Source: Flavobacterium sp. LPB0248
GTDB lineage: Bacteria > Bacteroidota > Bacteroidia > Flavobacteriales > Flavobacteriaceae
Reading direction: 5' to 3'
Length of the DNA: 64,000 bases
Assembly (NCBI RefSeq): GCF_013388355.1
Contig: NZ_CP058246.1
Coordinates: 3,902,449 to 3,966,448 of the forward strand
Shown here: positions 35,770-45,826 of the stretch, in pieces
Layout of the letters: each line of letters opens with the position of its first letter
How positions within the stretch are numbered: position 1 is the stretch's first letter
The notes under the pieces: model-generated
The model's database searches: none
Seen by the model: the letters and a program-made list of their open reading frames with translations, nothing else
Told to the model about the DNA's origin: nothing
Program-made: the position numbers and the translations under genes

Positions 35770-36774
35770 TTATCTTCTTCCTCCGCCACCACCGCCGCCA
35801 GATCTCATTCCGCCACCGCCGCCACCGCCGCCGCTGTACGATCTTGAGCCGCCACCTCCACCATTACTAGGAGAGTAGCTTCTTGAAGAGCCGCTATTGC
35901 TAGGAGTGTAGCTTCTTGATGAACCACCGTTGTTACTAGGTGTGTAGGTTCTGTTTGTTGTGGTATTTCCGTTGTTGTAAGATCTTCTATTGCTATAGTC
36001 GTAATTAGAACCGTTGTTGTAATTTCCTCTATTGGTGAATGTAGGGCTAGTAGTTCCTCTGTTTAAAGTAGAGGTTCTTCTAAAGTCAGTATAGCTGTTA
36101 GATCTGTTTGTGGTATAATTTCTATTTGTTGTGTAATTTCCTCTATTGGTAGTATAGTCACCTCTATTAGTGGTGTAGTTTCGATTGGTTGTATATCCTC
36201 TATTAGTGCTGTAATTTCTGTTGTAAGCATAGTTTCTGTCTCCATAATAAGCTGCAGAGCCTCTTCTTCCATAATTGTAAGAGTAGTTATAGCCATAGCC
36301 ATAGTATGGATAGCCTGGATAACCCCAACCTGGGTAGCCCCATCCTGGATATCCCCATCCGTAATAAGGGTAGCCCCATCCATAATAGCCATATCCATAA
36401 TAAGGATAACCCCATCCAAAACCAAATGACCATGTTGGAGTAGTATAGAAGTTTACAGAAACATCAGAACTGCTGCTTCCCCATGCAGGATAAGCTACAG
36501 ATGCAGTCTGAGTGCTATCAGAATAATTAGTATAATTGTCAACGTCAGTAAAAATTTCAGTTGGTTGATTGTCATCTTGAAGTGATCTGAAATATTCCTT
36601 GTATTGATTGTTTGTTCCATTTGCTACATATTTAACAGATGAACCACCATAAACTCCATCATTATCATAATACGAGGAATTTTGGTAAGAACCACACGAT
36701 GCTAGCAATAAACTCAATAATCCAATTAGGTAAAAATGATTAGAGTTTTGGCGGAGTGAAAGGTAAGTTTTCAT
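35770..36774 (-). CDS. low-complexity Tyr/Gly/Asn/Arg-rich lipoprotein
   Basis: A 334-residue lipoprotein with lipobox LLLASCGSY at about 27. After a polar region, residues about 115-170 are made of YGYYGWGYP-type aromatic repeats. Residues about 185-225 contain successive NYTTNRG / NYTTNRN units and the C-terminus is nearly pure Gly/Ser with a GGGRR end. I do not recognise a catalytic domain. Proteins like this may be adhesive or matrix components. The repeat-rich DNA gives long antisense and out-of-frame open frames that are not genes. Confidence 0.7.
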   Translation of the reverse strand: MKTYLSLRQNSNHFYLIGLLSLLLASCGSYQNSSYYDNDGVYGGSSVKYVANGTNNQYKEYFRSLQDDNQPTEIFTDVDNYTNYSDSTQTASVAYPAWGSSSSDVSVNFYTTPTWSFGFGWGYPYYGYGYYGWGYPYYGWGYPGWGYPGWGYPGYPYYGYGYNYSYNYGRRGSAAYYGDRNYAYNRNYSTNRGYTTNRNYTTNRGDYTTNRGNYTTNRNYTTNRSNSYTDFRRTSTLNRGTTSPTFTNRGNYNNGSNYDYSNRRSYNNGNTTTNRTYTPSNNGGSSRSYTPSNSGSSRSYSPSNGGGGGSRSYSGGGGGGGGMRSGGGGGGGRR

Positions 36775-36794
36775 ATCTGTGGTGTTTTTTATTG

Positions 36795-36822
36795 TTGCAC
36801 ATTACAAAATTAGTTAGTTTTG
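36795..36822 (+). promoter_or_regulatory. candidate promoter for proS
   Basis: TTG at 36795-36797 and TAGTTTTG at 36815-36822 are 17 bases apart, matching TTG-N17-TAnnTTTG. The start codon is 54 bases downstream. Confidence 0.55.
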
Positions 36823-36876
36823 TCAAACTATTTAGTTAAAATTGTTTAAAACAAAATTTGTGCCAAAAAATATAAT

Positions 36877-38355
36877 ATGAGTAAGAACCTTACTACAAGA
36901 TCAGAAGATTATTCGAAATGGTATAACGAACTGGTTGTAAAAGCAGATCTAGCTGAAAATTCAGGAGTTAGAGGATGTATGGTAATAAAACCATACGGAT
37001 ATGCTATTTGGGAAAAAATGCAAGCTGAGTTAGATCGTATGTTCAAAGAAACTGGACATCAAAATGCGTATTTTCCTTTGTTTGTACCGAAAAGCATGTT
37101 TGAGGCTGAAGAGAAAAATGCTGAGGGATTTGCAAAAGAATGTGCGGTTGTGACGCATTATAGATTAAAAAATGACGAGGATAGACCTGGGAAATTAATG
37201 GTTGATCCGAATGCAAGATTAGAGGAGGAGCTTATTGTTCGTCCAACAAGTGAAGCTATTATTTGGTCTACATATAAAGGATGGGTGCAATCTTATAGAG
37301 ATTTACCTTTGTTGATTAATCAATGGGCTAATGTGGTTAGATGGGAAATGCGTACGCGTTTGTTCTTGAGAACTGCAGAGTTTTTATGGCAAGAAGGGCA
37401 TACGGCTCACGCTACAAAAGCAGAAGCAATTGAGGAATCAGAAAAAATGATGAACGTTTATGCTGATTTTGCTGAAAGTTTTATGGCAATTCCAGTTGTG
37501 AAAGGTTTTAAAACAGAAACAGAACGTTTTGCTGGAGCAGATGAGACTTATTGCATTGAAGCGTTAATGCAAGATGGAAAAGCATTGCAGGCTGGTACAT
37601 CTCACTTTTTAGGACAGAACTTTGCAAAAGCATTTGATGTTAAGTTTGCAAACGCTGAAGGGAAACAAGAGCATGTTTGGGGAACTTCTTGGGGAGTGTC
37701 TACTCGTTTAATGGGAGCATTGATTATGACGCATTCTGATGATCAAGGATTGGTATTGCCTCCAAATTTGGCTCCAATTCAAGTGGTTATTGTTCCTATA
37801 TATAAGACTGATGAACAATTGGCTCAAATTACTGAAGCGGTTAAGGATTTAACAGCTAAATTGAGAAAATTAAAAATCACTGTTAAGTTTGATGATAGAA
37901 CAACGCAAAAGCCAGGATTTAAATTTGCTGAATGGGAATTAAAAGGAGTTCCTGTTCGAATTGCAGTTGGTCCGAAAGATTTGGAAAACGGAACTTTTGA
38001 GGTTGCAAGACGTGATAATTTGACAAAAGAAGTGGTTTCTAGCGAAAAAATCGTTGAACATGTAAACGATCTTTTAGAGCAGATTCAAACCGACTTATTT
38101 GCAAGAGCATTAGATTATCGAAATACTCATATTACGGAAGTAAATAATTTTGAGGAATTTAAAGAAGTTTTAGAAGGAAAAGGTGGCTTTTTATCTGCTC
38201 ATTGGGATGGAACTGCAGAGACAGAAGAAAAGATAAAAGAATTGACAAAAGCAACGATTAGATGCATTCCTTTGGACGCTATTGAAGAGGCGGGAACCTG
38301 CGTATTTACTGGGAAACCATCCTCTAAAAGAGTGCTTTTTGCTAAGGCATATTAA
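36877..38355 (+). CDS. proS: prolyl-tRNA synthetase (archaeal/eukaryotic type)
   Basis: A 492-residue class II synthetase that charges tRNA-Pro. Motif 2 region [16 protein letters not shown] and motif 3 region [31 protein letters not shown] are visible, with the anticodon-binding domain at about 300-400 and a C-terminal zinc-binding-like domain ending in a terminal Tyr (LFAKAY). The terminal Tyr and the lack of the bacterial INS insertion mark it as the archaeal-type ProS, common in Bacteroidota. Confidence 0.95.
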   Translation: MSKNLTTRSEDYSKWYNELVVKADLAENSGVRGCMVIKPYGYAIWEKMQAELDRMFKETGHQNAYFPLFVPKSMFEAEEKNAEGFAKECAVVTHYRLKNDEDRPGKLMVDPNARLEEELIVRPTSEAIIWSTYKGWVQSYRDLPLLINQWANVVRWEMRTRLFLRTAEFLWQEGHTAHATKAEAIEESEKMMNVYADFAESFMAIPVVKGFKTETERFAGADETYCIEALMQDGKALQAGTSHFLGQNFAKAFDVKFANAEGKQEHVWGTSWGVSTRLMGALIMTHSDDQGLVLPPNLAPIQVVIVPIYKTDEQLAQITEAVKDLTAKLRKLKITVKFDDRTTQKPGFKFAEWELKGVPVRIAVGPKDLENGTFEVARRDNLTKEVVSSEKIVEHVNDLLEQIQTDLFARALDYRNTHITEVNNFEEFKEVLEGKGGFLSAHWDGTAETEEKIKELTKATIRCIPLDAIEEAGTCVFTGKPSSKRVLFAKAY

Positions 38356-38383
38356 AAAATTATATATTTTTTTGCATTAGGTA

Positions 38384-38413
38384 TTGCGCAACTAAAAAAT
38401 AGATGTATCTTTG
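38384..38413 (+). promoter_or_regulatory. promoter of the tRNA-Glu pair
   Basis: TTG at 38384-38386 and TATCTTTG at 38406-38413 are 19 bases apart, the best match to the Bacteroidota consensus in the window. It ends 20 bases before the first tRNA. Confidence 0.75.
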
Positions 38414-38433
38414 CATCCGCAATACAGAAGCGC

Positions 38434-38505
38434 GGTCCGTTCGTCTATCGGTTAGGACGCCAGGTTTTCATCCTGGTAAGGGGGGTTCGATTCCCCCACG
38501 GACTA
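38434..38505 (+). tRNA. tRNA-Glu (TTC)
   Basis: A 72-base cloverleaf. Acceptor arm GGTCCGT pairs with ACGGACT, with a G-T at the first pair. The anticodon stem CCAGG/CCTGG carries loop TTTTCAT (anticodon TTC). The T arm is GGGGG-TTCGATT-CCCCC. The CCA end is not encoded. Confidence 0.96.
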
Positions 38506-38550
38506 CAAGTTATATTACATATTGAAAAGTTTCCAACTTAGGAGAATATT

Positions 38551-38622
38551 GGTCCGTTCGTCTAGGGGTTAGGACGCCAGGTTTTCATCCTGGTAACAGG
38601 GGTTCGATTCCCCTACGGACTA
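38551..38622 (+). tRNA. tRNA-Glu (TTC), second copy
   Basis: Same length and anticodon as the copy 46 bases upstream. It differs in the D loop (TAGGGGTTAGG instead of TATCGGTTAGG) and in the T stem (CAGGGG/CCCCTA region). The same promoter probably drives both. Confidence 0.96.
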
Positions 38623-38775
38623 CAAATTAGTTGTAAATAAGTTTTGTAAAACAAAAATTGGTGTCTCGGTTTTTGTTTTATTAGTTAAAACCAAAGTGAT
38701 TGTTATACGATTGTGGGAGGTTTTTCTTTTTTAACTAGTATTTATAATAATTATTACATCTAAAATTAAAAGAAA

Positions 38776-39027
38776 ATGGCAAATCATAAGTCAGCATTAA
38801 AAAGAATCAGAAGTAACGAAAAAAGAAGAGTTCTTAACAGATATCAGCACAAAACTACTCGTAACGCTATTAAAGCATTAAGATTAGCTACTGATAAATC
38901 TGATGCTGCTGCTAAATTATCTACTGTAATCTCTATGATTGATAAATTAGCTAAAAAGAACATCATTCATGATAATAAAGCTTCTAACTTGAAGTCTAAA
39001 TTAACAAAACACGTTGCTAAATTGTAA
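38776..39027 (+). CDS. rpsT: 30S ribosomal protein S20
   Basis: An 83-residue basic, all-helical protein that binds 16S rRNA in the small subunit. The N-terminal MANHKSALKRIRSNEKRRVLNRY is the S20 signature (key words ANHKSALKRIR). The length is slightly below the usual 85-88. It is a single gene between tRNA-Glu and a strong terminator, the usual Flavobacterium arrangement near proS. Confidence 0.95.
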   Translation: MANHKSALKRIRSNEKRRVLNRYQHKTTRNAIKALRLATDKSDAAAKLSTVISMIDKLAKKNIIHDNKASNLKSKLTKHVAKL

Positions 39028-39051
39028 TTAAAAACAATTTGCTAAAAATAT

Positions 39052-39079
39052 AAAAAGTCCTCTTTTAGAGGACTTTTTT
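39052..39079 (+). terminator. rpsT terminator
   Basis: AAAAAGTCCTC and GAGGACTTTTT form a perfect stem with a TTTTA loop and a T run, 24 bases after the stop. Confidence 0.9.
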
Positions 39080-39115
39080 TGTTTTAACTCAATGTGTAAA
39101 TTCCAATAAAAAAAT

Positions 39116-39161
39116 AAAATTCCAAATTCCAATCTTTGTACATATTGGAATTTGGAATTTT
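39116..39161. repeat. palindromic repeat between convergent genes
   Basis: AAAATTCCAAATTCCAAT and its exact complement surround a 10-base loop. The ATTCCAAATTCC word also occurs at 43325-43424. It may be the terminator of the response-regulator operon. Confidence 0.65.
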
Positions 39162-39212
39162 AATTTTTGTGTATTGAAGGATTTTGGAATCTAAACATTG
39201 GAATTTTAAATT

Positions 39213-39620
39213 TTACAAATCAATTTTCTTTTTTAGGTATTCCAGCATTGGCTGTGTAATAGGTTTAGAAAGAAAATCTATTATTATGGGATATTTTTTT
39301 GCTTTGGCAAGATCTTCAGGGTCAATAGTTGAAGATAGTACAATTACGGGAACGGTATTGAATTCTATGTAATCCGAAGAAGTGAAATGGTCTAAGAATT
39401 CCCATCCACCCATAATTGGCATATTTAAATCTAAAAAAATTAATTCAGGTCTTTTTTTTGCTTTGTCCTTGGCATATTTTAAGACATTGAAATGATGAAG
39501 AGCCTCTTCGCCGTTTTGAGCCGTAATAACTTCGTGTGAAAATGAAGCTTTTGAAATTACTTTTTTGCATAGCATCAACGTGATAGGGTCATCATCGATG
39601 CATAAAATCTGCTCAAGCAT
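39213..39620 (-). CDS. single-domain response regulator (CheY-like)
   Basis: A 135-residue receiver domain with no output domain. The acidic pocket is in CIDDDP near the start, the phospho-acceptor Asp in LIFLDLNMPIMGG, and the conserved Lys in FLSKPI. It is encoded five bases after the sensor kinase gene, so the two form a two-component pair. With no output domain, the signal must pass on through another protein, for example a phosphorelay. Confidence 0.92.
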   Translation of the reverse strand: MLEQILCIDDDPITLMLCKKVISKASFSHEVITAQNGEEALHHFNVLKYAKDKAKKRPELIFLDLNMPIMGGWEFLDHFTSSDYIEFNTVPVIVLSSTIDPEDLAKAKKYPIIIDFLSKPITQPMLEYLKKKIDL

Positions 39621-39625
39621 AATAA

Positions 39626-41335
39626 TTAATTTTTAAATGTTATTGTAAATGTGGTTCCTTTGTTGACTTCACTGTCAATGGAAATTGTGCCTCCCATTGT
39701 TTCTACCTGCGATTTTACAAGATACAATCCTAAACCTTTACTGTCAGGGTAATTATGAAATCTTTGATATAATCCAAATATTTTGTCGCGATTTCGCTCT
39801 AAATCAATTCCGATTCCGTTGTCTTTAAAAGTCAAGATTGTTCTTTGTTCTATTTGTTCTGCCGTTATGGAAATCTTTAGTTTTCTGTTTTCCGATTTGT
39901 ATTTTATAGAATTGGTAAGCAGGTTCAATAAAATACTTTCTATGTAAGCTTTGTTTGTAATAAGTTCTGGTACTTTGTCAAACTTAAGTTTGATTATAGG
40001 CTTGTGTAATTCAATTTGAAATGAAAGTTGACTGAATACATTTTCAAAAACTTCTTTTAAGGAAACTTCCTCTTTTTGCATCGAAGGATTGTCCTTAATG
40101 ATAATAACTTTTACTAAATCGTTGATGGTTTCATTTAGTAAATGTGTCGATTTTGTAAATCCAGCTACTATTTCTTGAAGTTCTTCATTTTCTATTGGAA
40201 TGTCTTCCATTAAATTTAATAACCCAATTAAGTTTGAAAGTGGTGCTCTAAGATTGTGCGATGTGATATAAGAGAATTGTTTTAAATCTTTATTGTTTTG
40301 AGTTAGTTCTCGAATAAGATGTTCTTTTTCTGTTTCAAGTTTTTTCTCATCTGTAATATCTCTCTGTATCGAAATCCAGTGAGAAATTAGTCCTTCGTTA
40401 TTGAAAATTGGAATCATAGAAAAACGGACCCAATATTCTTCTTTGCTTTTAGTGTAAGTAATGGTTTCAATCAGGCATTCTTCTTCGTTTTTTATGGCGC
40501 TTAAGAGTTTTTTTAATTCATCAGAATCTGATTTTGGCCCTTTAAAAATGTTTGGCGATTTCCCAATTATTTCATTTGATTGGTAGCCAGACATTTGAGA
40601 AAATGCAGGGTTTACATAAACTATTTTAGGTATTTTTCTTTCAGAAGAATTAGCCTCGGTAATTAATATTGAATCTTTAGATTGTGTAATTACGGTTTCT
40701 AAAAGTTTTAATCGCTGTTCTTCTTCCTTTTGTTTTGTAATATCTTGAATGGCTCCAATCATTCTGATGGCTCTGCCATTTTCATCCTTTAATAAAAAAC
40801 CTCTGTCCAAGACATATTTGTAAGTTCCGTCGGCGCATCTAAAACGATATTGGTCCTGCCATTTTTCGGTTTTTTGTTCTATAAAAGAATATAATTTTAT
40901 TGACATTCGGATGCTGTCTTCAGGGTGAATTTTGTCGAACCACCATTTAGAAGTTTTGCCTACTTCTTTTGGATCGTAACCAAAAACACCTTCAATTCCT
41001 TTATTCCAATTAATACTGTCCTCTTGAATTTTCCAGTCCCAAATCGTATCGCTTGTTGCTTTTGCTACAATGTCATATTTCTCATTTGATTCTTTTATTT
41101 CTTCATTGGTTTTGTTTAACTTTTCAAAGATGGTTATGTTTCTTTTTTCGTTTTTTGAAAGTATAAAACTGAAAACCAATACTGTAATTAGAATAAATAC
41201 AATGTCTTTTATTAAAGAGAAATATGGATATTCTGAAGAAGAAAAGTAGGTTGTGAGTAATTTATGACATATGACCGCCATAATTATCGAGATGATTGTA
41301 TAAATAAGAGTAATTTGGAGAGTTTTACTTTTCAT
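39626..41335 (-). CDS. PAS-domain sensor histidine kinase
   Basis: A 569-residue membrane kinase. Two membrane helices at about 8-28 and 38-59 enclose only a short loop. Two PAS domains follow with PAC-type tails (RFRCADGTYKYVLDRG; SKEEYWVRFSMIPIFNNEG), then a HisKA domain with phospho-acceptor His in SHNLRAPLSN, and a HATPase domain (NLLTNSIKYKS, DNGIGID, GLGLYLVKSQVE). I chose the ATG over a GTG one codon upstream. TATATTTG on the minus strand at 41341-41348 is so close to the start that the message may be nearly leaderless. Confidence 0.9.
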   Translation of the reverse strand: MKSKTLQITLIYTIISIIMAVICHKLLTTYFSSSEYPYFSLIKDIVFILITVLVFSFILSKNEKRNITIFEKLNKTNEEIKESNEKYDIVAKATSDTIWDWKIQEDSINWNKGIEGVFGYDPKEVGKTSKWWFDKIHPEDSIRMSIKLYSFIEQKTEKWQDQYRFRCADGTYKYVLDRGFLLKDENGRAIRMIGAIQDITKQKEEEQRLKLLETVITQSKDSILITEANSSERKIPKIVYVNPAFSQMSGYQSNEIIGKSPNIFKGPKSDSDELKKLLSAIKNEEECLIETITYTKSKEEYWVRFSMIPIFNNEGLISHWISIQRDITDEKKLETEKEHLIRELTQNNKDLKQFSYITSHNLRAPLSNLIGLLNLMEDIPIENEELQEIVAGFTKSTHLLNETINDLVKVIIIKDNPSMQKEEVSLKEVFENVFSQLSFQIELHKPIIKLKFDKVPELITNKAYIESILLNLLTNSIKYKSENRKLKISITAEQIEQRTILTFKDNGIGIDLERNRDKIFGLYQRFHNYPDSKGLGLYLVKSQVETMGGTISIDSEVNKGTTFTITFKN

Positions 41336-41476
41336 CACCTCAAATATAGTTAATTTAACTATAACTAAACGTATGTTAATATCATTTTGAAGTCGATATT
41401 TACATGATTTATATTAACTAATTGATTGTATATACGCAAACTATGGCAGAAACATTTTTTTTTAAAAAATAAAGTG

Positions 41477-41484
41477 TACCTTTG
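41477..41484 (+). promoter_or_regulatory. -7 box TACCTTTG for typA
   Basis: The box followed by CGCCC is typical of strong Bacteroidota promoters. It is 19 bases before the start codon. No clear -33 TTG is present. Confidence 0.6.
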
Positions 41485-41503
41485 CGCCCATTAAAAATCA
41501 CAG

Positions 41504-43300
41504 ATGGAATCTATTAGAAACATTGCAATTATTGCCCACGTCGATCACGGTAAAACAACTTTGGTTGATAAAATTATGTATCACTGTCAGTTATTTCGTG
41601 AGAACGAAAACACAGGTGATTTAATCTTAGATAATAATGATTTAGAGCGTGAGAGAGGTATTACAATTACTTCTAAAAACGTATCGGTTCAATATAAAGG
41701 AACAAAAATCAATATTATCGACACTCCTGGCCACGCCGATTTTGGAGGTGAAGTAGAACGTGTATTGAACATGGCCGATGGTGTATGTTTGCTAGTTGAT
41801 GCTTTCGAAGGTCCAATGCCTCAAACTCGTTTCGTTTTACAAAAAGCGATCGATTTAGGATTAAAACCATGCGTGGTTATCAATAAAGTAGATAAAGAAA
41901 ACTGTACTCCTGAAGAAGTTCATGAAAAAGTTTTTGATCTAATGTTTGAATTAGGTGCTACTGAAGAGCAGTTAGATTTCCCAGCTGTTTACGGTTCTGC
42001 TAAAAACAACTGGATGTCTGATGATTGGAAAAATCAAACAGAAAACATTGAACCATTATTAGACATGGTTATTGCTAATGTTCCAGCTCCTAAAGTTTCT
42101 GAAGGAACTCCACAAATGTTAATCACATCTTTAGATTTCTCTTCATTTACAGGTCGTATCGCTATCGGGCGTCTTGAAAGAGGAACTTTAAAAGAAGGAA
42201 TGCCAATTTCTTTGGTAAAAAGAGATGGAAAAATCATCAAATCTAGAATTAAAGAATTACACACTTTTGAAGGTTTAGGCCGTAGAAAAGTTGAGGAAGT
42301 AGTTGCTGGTGATATTTGTGCTGTTGTAGGTATCGAAGGTTTTGAAATTGGTGATACTATCGCTGATTTTGAAAATCCAGAAGCTTTGCAAACGATTGCT
42401 ATTGATGAGCCAACAATGAGTATGTTGTTTACAATTAACGATTCTCCTTTCTTTGGTAAAGAAGGTAAATTTGTTACTTCTAGACATATTCGTGAAAGAT
42501 TAACAAAAGAGCTTGAGAAAAACTTAGCGATGAAAGTTGGAGAAACTGATTCTGCTGATAAATTCATGGTTTTTGGTCGTGGTGTACTTCACTTATCTGT
42601 TCTTATCGAAACAATGAGAAGAGAAGGGTACGAACTTCAAATTGGTCAGCCACAAGTTATTATCAAAGAAGTTGATGGTGTTAAATGTGAGCCAATTGAG
42701 GAATTAACTATCGACTTACCAGAAAACCTTTCAGGTAGAGCTGTTGAATTCGTTACTATCCGTAAAGGAGAAATGCTTTCTATGGAAGGTAAAGGAGAGC
42801 GTATGATTATTAAATTCAACATTCCATCTCGTGGAATTATCGGTTTAAGAAATCAATTGCTTACTGCTACAGCTGGTGAGGCTATTATGGCACACCGTTT
42901 CATTGGATACGAACCATATAAAGGAGAAATTCCTGGACGTAACAACGGTTCATTAATCTCTATGGAAAACGGAAAAGCTATTCCTTATTCTATCGATAAA
43001 TTACAAGATCGTGGTAAATTCTTCGTTGATCCTAATGAGGATATCTATGAAGGTCAGGTAATTGGAGAAAATACTCGTAGCGACGATATGACTGTTAACG
43101 TTACTAAAACGAAAAAACTTTCTAACGTACGTTCTTCTGGAGCTGATGATAAAGCTAGAATTATTCCAGCTATCAAATTCTCATTAGAAGAAGCTTTAGA
43201 GTACATTCAAAAAGATGAGTACGTTGAAGTTACTCCAAAATCTTTACGTTTGAGAAAGATTTACTTAAGTGAAACTGATAGAAAAAGATATAAAATCTAA
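41504..43300 (+). CDS. typA: translational GTPase TypA/BipA
   Basis: A 598-residue ribosome-associated GTPase. The P-loop is [10 protein letters not shown] at about 11-20 and the switch region is [19 protein letters not shown] and NKVDK complete the G domain, followed by EF-G-like domains II, III and V and the C-terminal BipA-specific domain. It assists ribosome assembly and stress responses. The codon usage is distinctly that of a highly expressed gene (regular GGT, CGT, ATC), and a terminator follows. Confidence 0.96.
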   Translation: MESIRNIAIIAHVDHGKTTLVDKIMYHCQLFRENENTGDLILDNNDLERERGITITSKNVSVQYKGTKINIIDTPGHADFGGEVERVLNMADGVCLLVDAFEGPMPQTRFVLQKAIDLGLKPCVVINKVDKENCTPEEVHEKVFDLMFELGATEEQLDFPAVYGSAKNNWMSDDWKNQTENIEPLLDMVIANVPAPKVSEGTPQMLITSLDFSSFTGRIAIGRLERGTLKEGMPISLVKRDGKIIKSRIKELHTFEGLGRRKVEEVVAGDICAVVGIEGFEIGDTIADFENPEALQTIAIDEPTMSMLFTINDSPFFGKEGKFVTSRHIRERLTKELEKNLAMKVGETDSADKFMVFGRGVLHLSVLIETMRREGYELQIGQPQVIIKEVDGVKCEPIEELTIDLPENLSGRAVEFVTIRKGEMLSMEGKGERMIIKFNIPSRGIIGLRNQLLTATAGEAIMAHRFIGYEPYKGEIPGRNNGSLISMENGKAIPYSIDKLQDRGKFFVDPNEDIYEGQVIGENTRSDDMTVNVTKTKKLSNVRSSGADDKARIIPAIKFSLEEALEYIQKDEYVEVTPKSLRLRKIYLSETDRKRYKI

Positions 43301-43324
43301 TTCGTTTTAACTTTCAATATGAAA

Positions 43325-43365
43325 AATCCCAAATTCCAATTAAGGAGTTTGGGATTCTTTTTTAT
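43325..43365 (+). terminator. typA terminator hairpin
   Basis: AATCCCAAA pairs with TTTGGGATT, followed by CTTTTTTT. The loop contains TTCCAATT, and the complementary ATTGGAATTTGGAATTT lies at 43408-43424, so an alternative longer fold is possible. Confidence 0.75.
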
Positions 43366-43455
43366 GCTTAATTGAAATTGTTTTAAGTGCTGAATTTTTG
43401 GCCAAGTATTGGAATTTGGAATTTCAGAGTTTGAAAGGTATAAAAGTTATAAAAG

Positions 43456-45813
43456 TTATCTTTTTAAAGAAAAGTGTCCTTTAACATTTTTGCCATTGAC
43501 AAAAAGAAGGGTAAACCAATAATCATCTGAAGGCATTTCTCTTCCGTTGAACATTCCGTCCCAGCCTGAGCCATTCTGATTCATTTGTTTTAATAATTTT
43601 CCGTAACGATCAAAAATTGAGATTGTGTAATCGGGCATTTGATCAATGTTTTTGATTACCCATAAATCATTGAATCCGTCTCCATTTGGAGTAAAGAAAC
43701 GTGGATAATCCAAAACATATACTATAAAAGAATTAGATATACCACAACCATTCTTGTCTCTCGCAATTGCAGTATAAACTCCTGGAGTTACTTGTGTAAA
43801 AGTTGGGTCATCTTGAAAAGCGGTTCCATCAAGAGAAAATTCATAATTTCCAACACCCGTATATAGAATTTTTACAGAATTATCTATTCCAGAGAAATCC
43901 TTCACATCTGCTCCTGTAATTGTTGCTGGTTCTGATAAAATTATTTTGAAGTTTTTAGTTTTTTTACATCCATTTACATCGGTTACGGTTACCGAGTAAT
44001 CTCCAGGACTCGTAACAAGCATTGAGTTTGTTGAACCTCCGTTATTAGTCCAAGTATAACTGCTAAAACCTGTAGCAACAGATATTGTTATTTGATCTCC
44101 TTTACAAAGATATTGTGTCTCATCTTCAAAATTTGGTGGATCAAAAGTGTGAACAATCAATTCGATTGGAGTTATATCATAACAATCTGAACCGTTTGCA
44201 GCACGCGCATAAATAGTCTGGCTATTTGGCGTAGTATTTTTAAAAATATTCGGTAGCTGATTTGTCTCTGTAATTGCATCAGAAGCTGTTGGAAAATAAT
44301 TGATTACTATTCCGTTAGGTAAGCCAGTTTGAATTTGAGGGGTTACTTCTTGTTCTAAATTAAATTGATAAAGTCCATCTTGTATTTCGTCTTCATCACA
44401 CTTAGCAATTGGCGATTGATCTGGAATTACGGTATTAGAGACATTTAGAGTAACTTGAGCTATTGCACTACAGCCAAAAGTATTTTCAATCCTTGCAAAA
44501 ACGATTTGATTCGGCGTTTTATTAGTATAGCGTTGCGGATTTAAAATTGGATTTGTTTTGGCTTGTGCATCTGTTAGAGTTTCGTAGTAACCTTGATTGG
44601 TAATCTGCGCATTATTATTTTTTACAATATTGGCGACTTTAGTCAAATCAAAAATTGTGATGCCATCAGTATTATCATCGCATTGCAATAAAGAAGTGTT
44701 GGTTGCTGGAATCTCCGGTGAAAATTCAACTGTAATTTCTCCAATTGATACGCATGTTGTACTGCCCAAAGTTGCTTCTACTTTATATGTTCCTGTTGCA
44801 GAAACGGCATAAGATGGAGATGTAGCACCTGGAATTAGGACATAATTGTTTGAAGCGTCTTTTTTAAACCATTCAAACGTATGAGTTGTTGAACTTAAAT
44901 TGGTATCTAAAACATAATTTTCTCCAAAGCAAACAGGATTGTTATTAGCCACAGTTCTATCTTGTCCAAAATTTATTTTCGTTACAAAACTACCCGCTTC
45001 AATGAAAACTGCTGAATTATATTGTCTAGTTACATCATCGGCAACGACCAATTTTAAATGATATTTTTTATTCGGAATCACATCTGTTGATGCATTCATT
45101 ACTACCGTTTGACCTGCATAATTAATAGGGCTTGAAGCTGTATTATAACCATTAAAGTAATTCTCGTTTACGGCTTCGCATCCAACGATTGGCTCGCCGC
45201 CACTGCCATTTATGGTGTTAATTTTTGGATGTACTGTTGTGGCAGAAACTGCTGTGGTAGAATTAGGTAAAACTGCTAGATTTTTGTATGCTTCAGTAGG
45301 ATTGTCCGCATCTTTAATTAAAAAAGCAAATCCGTCTGAATAAATACAAGGGAAATTAAGTTGATATTCATTCGAAGCAAAAATATAATTAAAACTAATC
45401 GAATTAGTTAACGCCACAAAATCAAATTCTAAAACTGTTGCTTGTGTACTATTGTTAATTCCTAAGGCTGTGTTAAGATCTGCGTCGCCATTCCAGTTTC
45501 TAACTTGTACACCTTTAGAATTTTGTTGAATATATGGACCTTCAGCATTTTTGCTAGGCGAAGAGCTTAAAACTATTCCGCTCGAAAAAGGAAAATTTGC
45601 TCCAGCTGTAAAAGAACCGTAACTCTGCTGGTTTGGAGTTGGATTTCCCGATGCATTTACACTTTCGGTATCAATACAAGAACTATTAATTAAAACATTC
45701 TGAATTAAATCTTCTGGTGTTACTGTAGAATTGACAGAAATGTTCTGCGCACTGATTTTATTATAAAAGCAGCACAGAATGAAAAGTGGTATTAAAGTTC
45801 TTGGAAGACTCAT
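43456..45813 (-). CDS. choice-of-anchor L protein with type B T9SS C-terminal domain
   Basis: A 785-residue secreted protein, signal 1 to about 22. A choice-of-anchor L domain at about 90-270 contains FEFVALTNSISFNYIFASNEY-like wording (here LEFDFVALTNSISFNYIF). Ig-like and PKD-like segments follow. The C-terminus is the gliding-motility-associated (CHU_C) domain: RFFTPNGDGFNDLWVI, ISIFDRYGKLL, DYWFTLLF. That end targets it for secretion through the type IX system and surface attachment. The ligand is unknown. It follows the ABC permease by 13 bases, so it may be co-transcribed with the exporter. Confidence 0.85.
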   Translation of the reverse strand: MSLPRTLIPLFILCCFYNKISAQNISVNSTVTPEDLIQNVLINSSCIDTESVNASGNPTPNQQSYGSFTAGANFPFSSGIVLSSSPSKNAEGPYIQQNSKGVQVRNWNGDADLNTALGINNSTQATVLEFDFVALTNSISFNYIFASNEYQLNFPCIYSDGFAFLIKDADNPTEAYKNLAVLPNSTTAVSATTVHPKINTINGSGGEPIVGCEAVNENYFNGYNTASSPINYAGQTVVMNASTDVIPNKKYHLKLVVADDVTRQYNSAVFIEAGSFVTKINFGQDRTVANNNPVCFGENYVLDTNLSSTTHTFEWFKKDASNNYVLIPGATSPSYAVSATGTYKVEATLGSTTCVSIGEITVEFSPEIPATNTSLLQCDDNTDGITIFDLTKVANIVKNNNAQITNQGYYETLTDAQAKTNPILNPQRYTNKTPNQIVFARIENTFGCSAIAQVTLNVSNTVIPDQSPIAKCDEDEIQDGLYQFNLEQEVTPQIQTGLPNGIVINYFPTASDAITETNQLPNIFKNTTPNSQTIYARAANGSDCYDITPIELIVHTFDPPNFEDETQYLCKGDQITISVATGFSSYTWTNNGGSTNSMLVTSPGDYSVTVTDVNGCKKTKNFKIILSEPATITGADVKDFSGIDNSVKILYTGVGNYEFSLDGTAFQDDPTFTQVTPGVYTAIARDKNGCGISNSFIVYVLDYPRFFTPNGDGFNDLWVIKNIDQMPDYTISIFDRYGKLLKQMNQNGSGWDGMFNGREMPSDDYWFTLLFVNGKNVKGHFSLKR

Positions 45814-45826
45814 AGTAACAAATATA

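Noticed and set aside
36063..36425. Repetitive tract that could be read as a CRISPR-like array, and a 120-codon frame inside it
   Set aside because: The repeats are codons of NYTTNR units in the lipoprotein gene. Repeat and spacer lengths are not constant and no cas gene is present.
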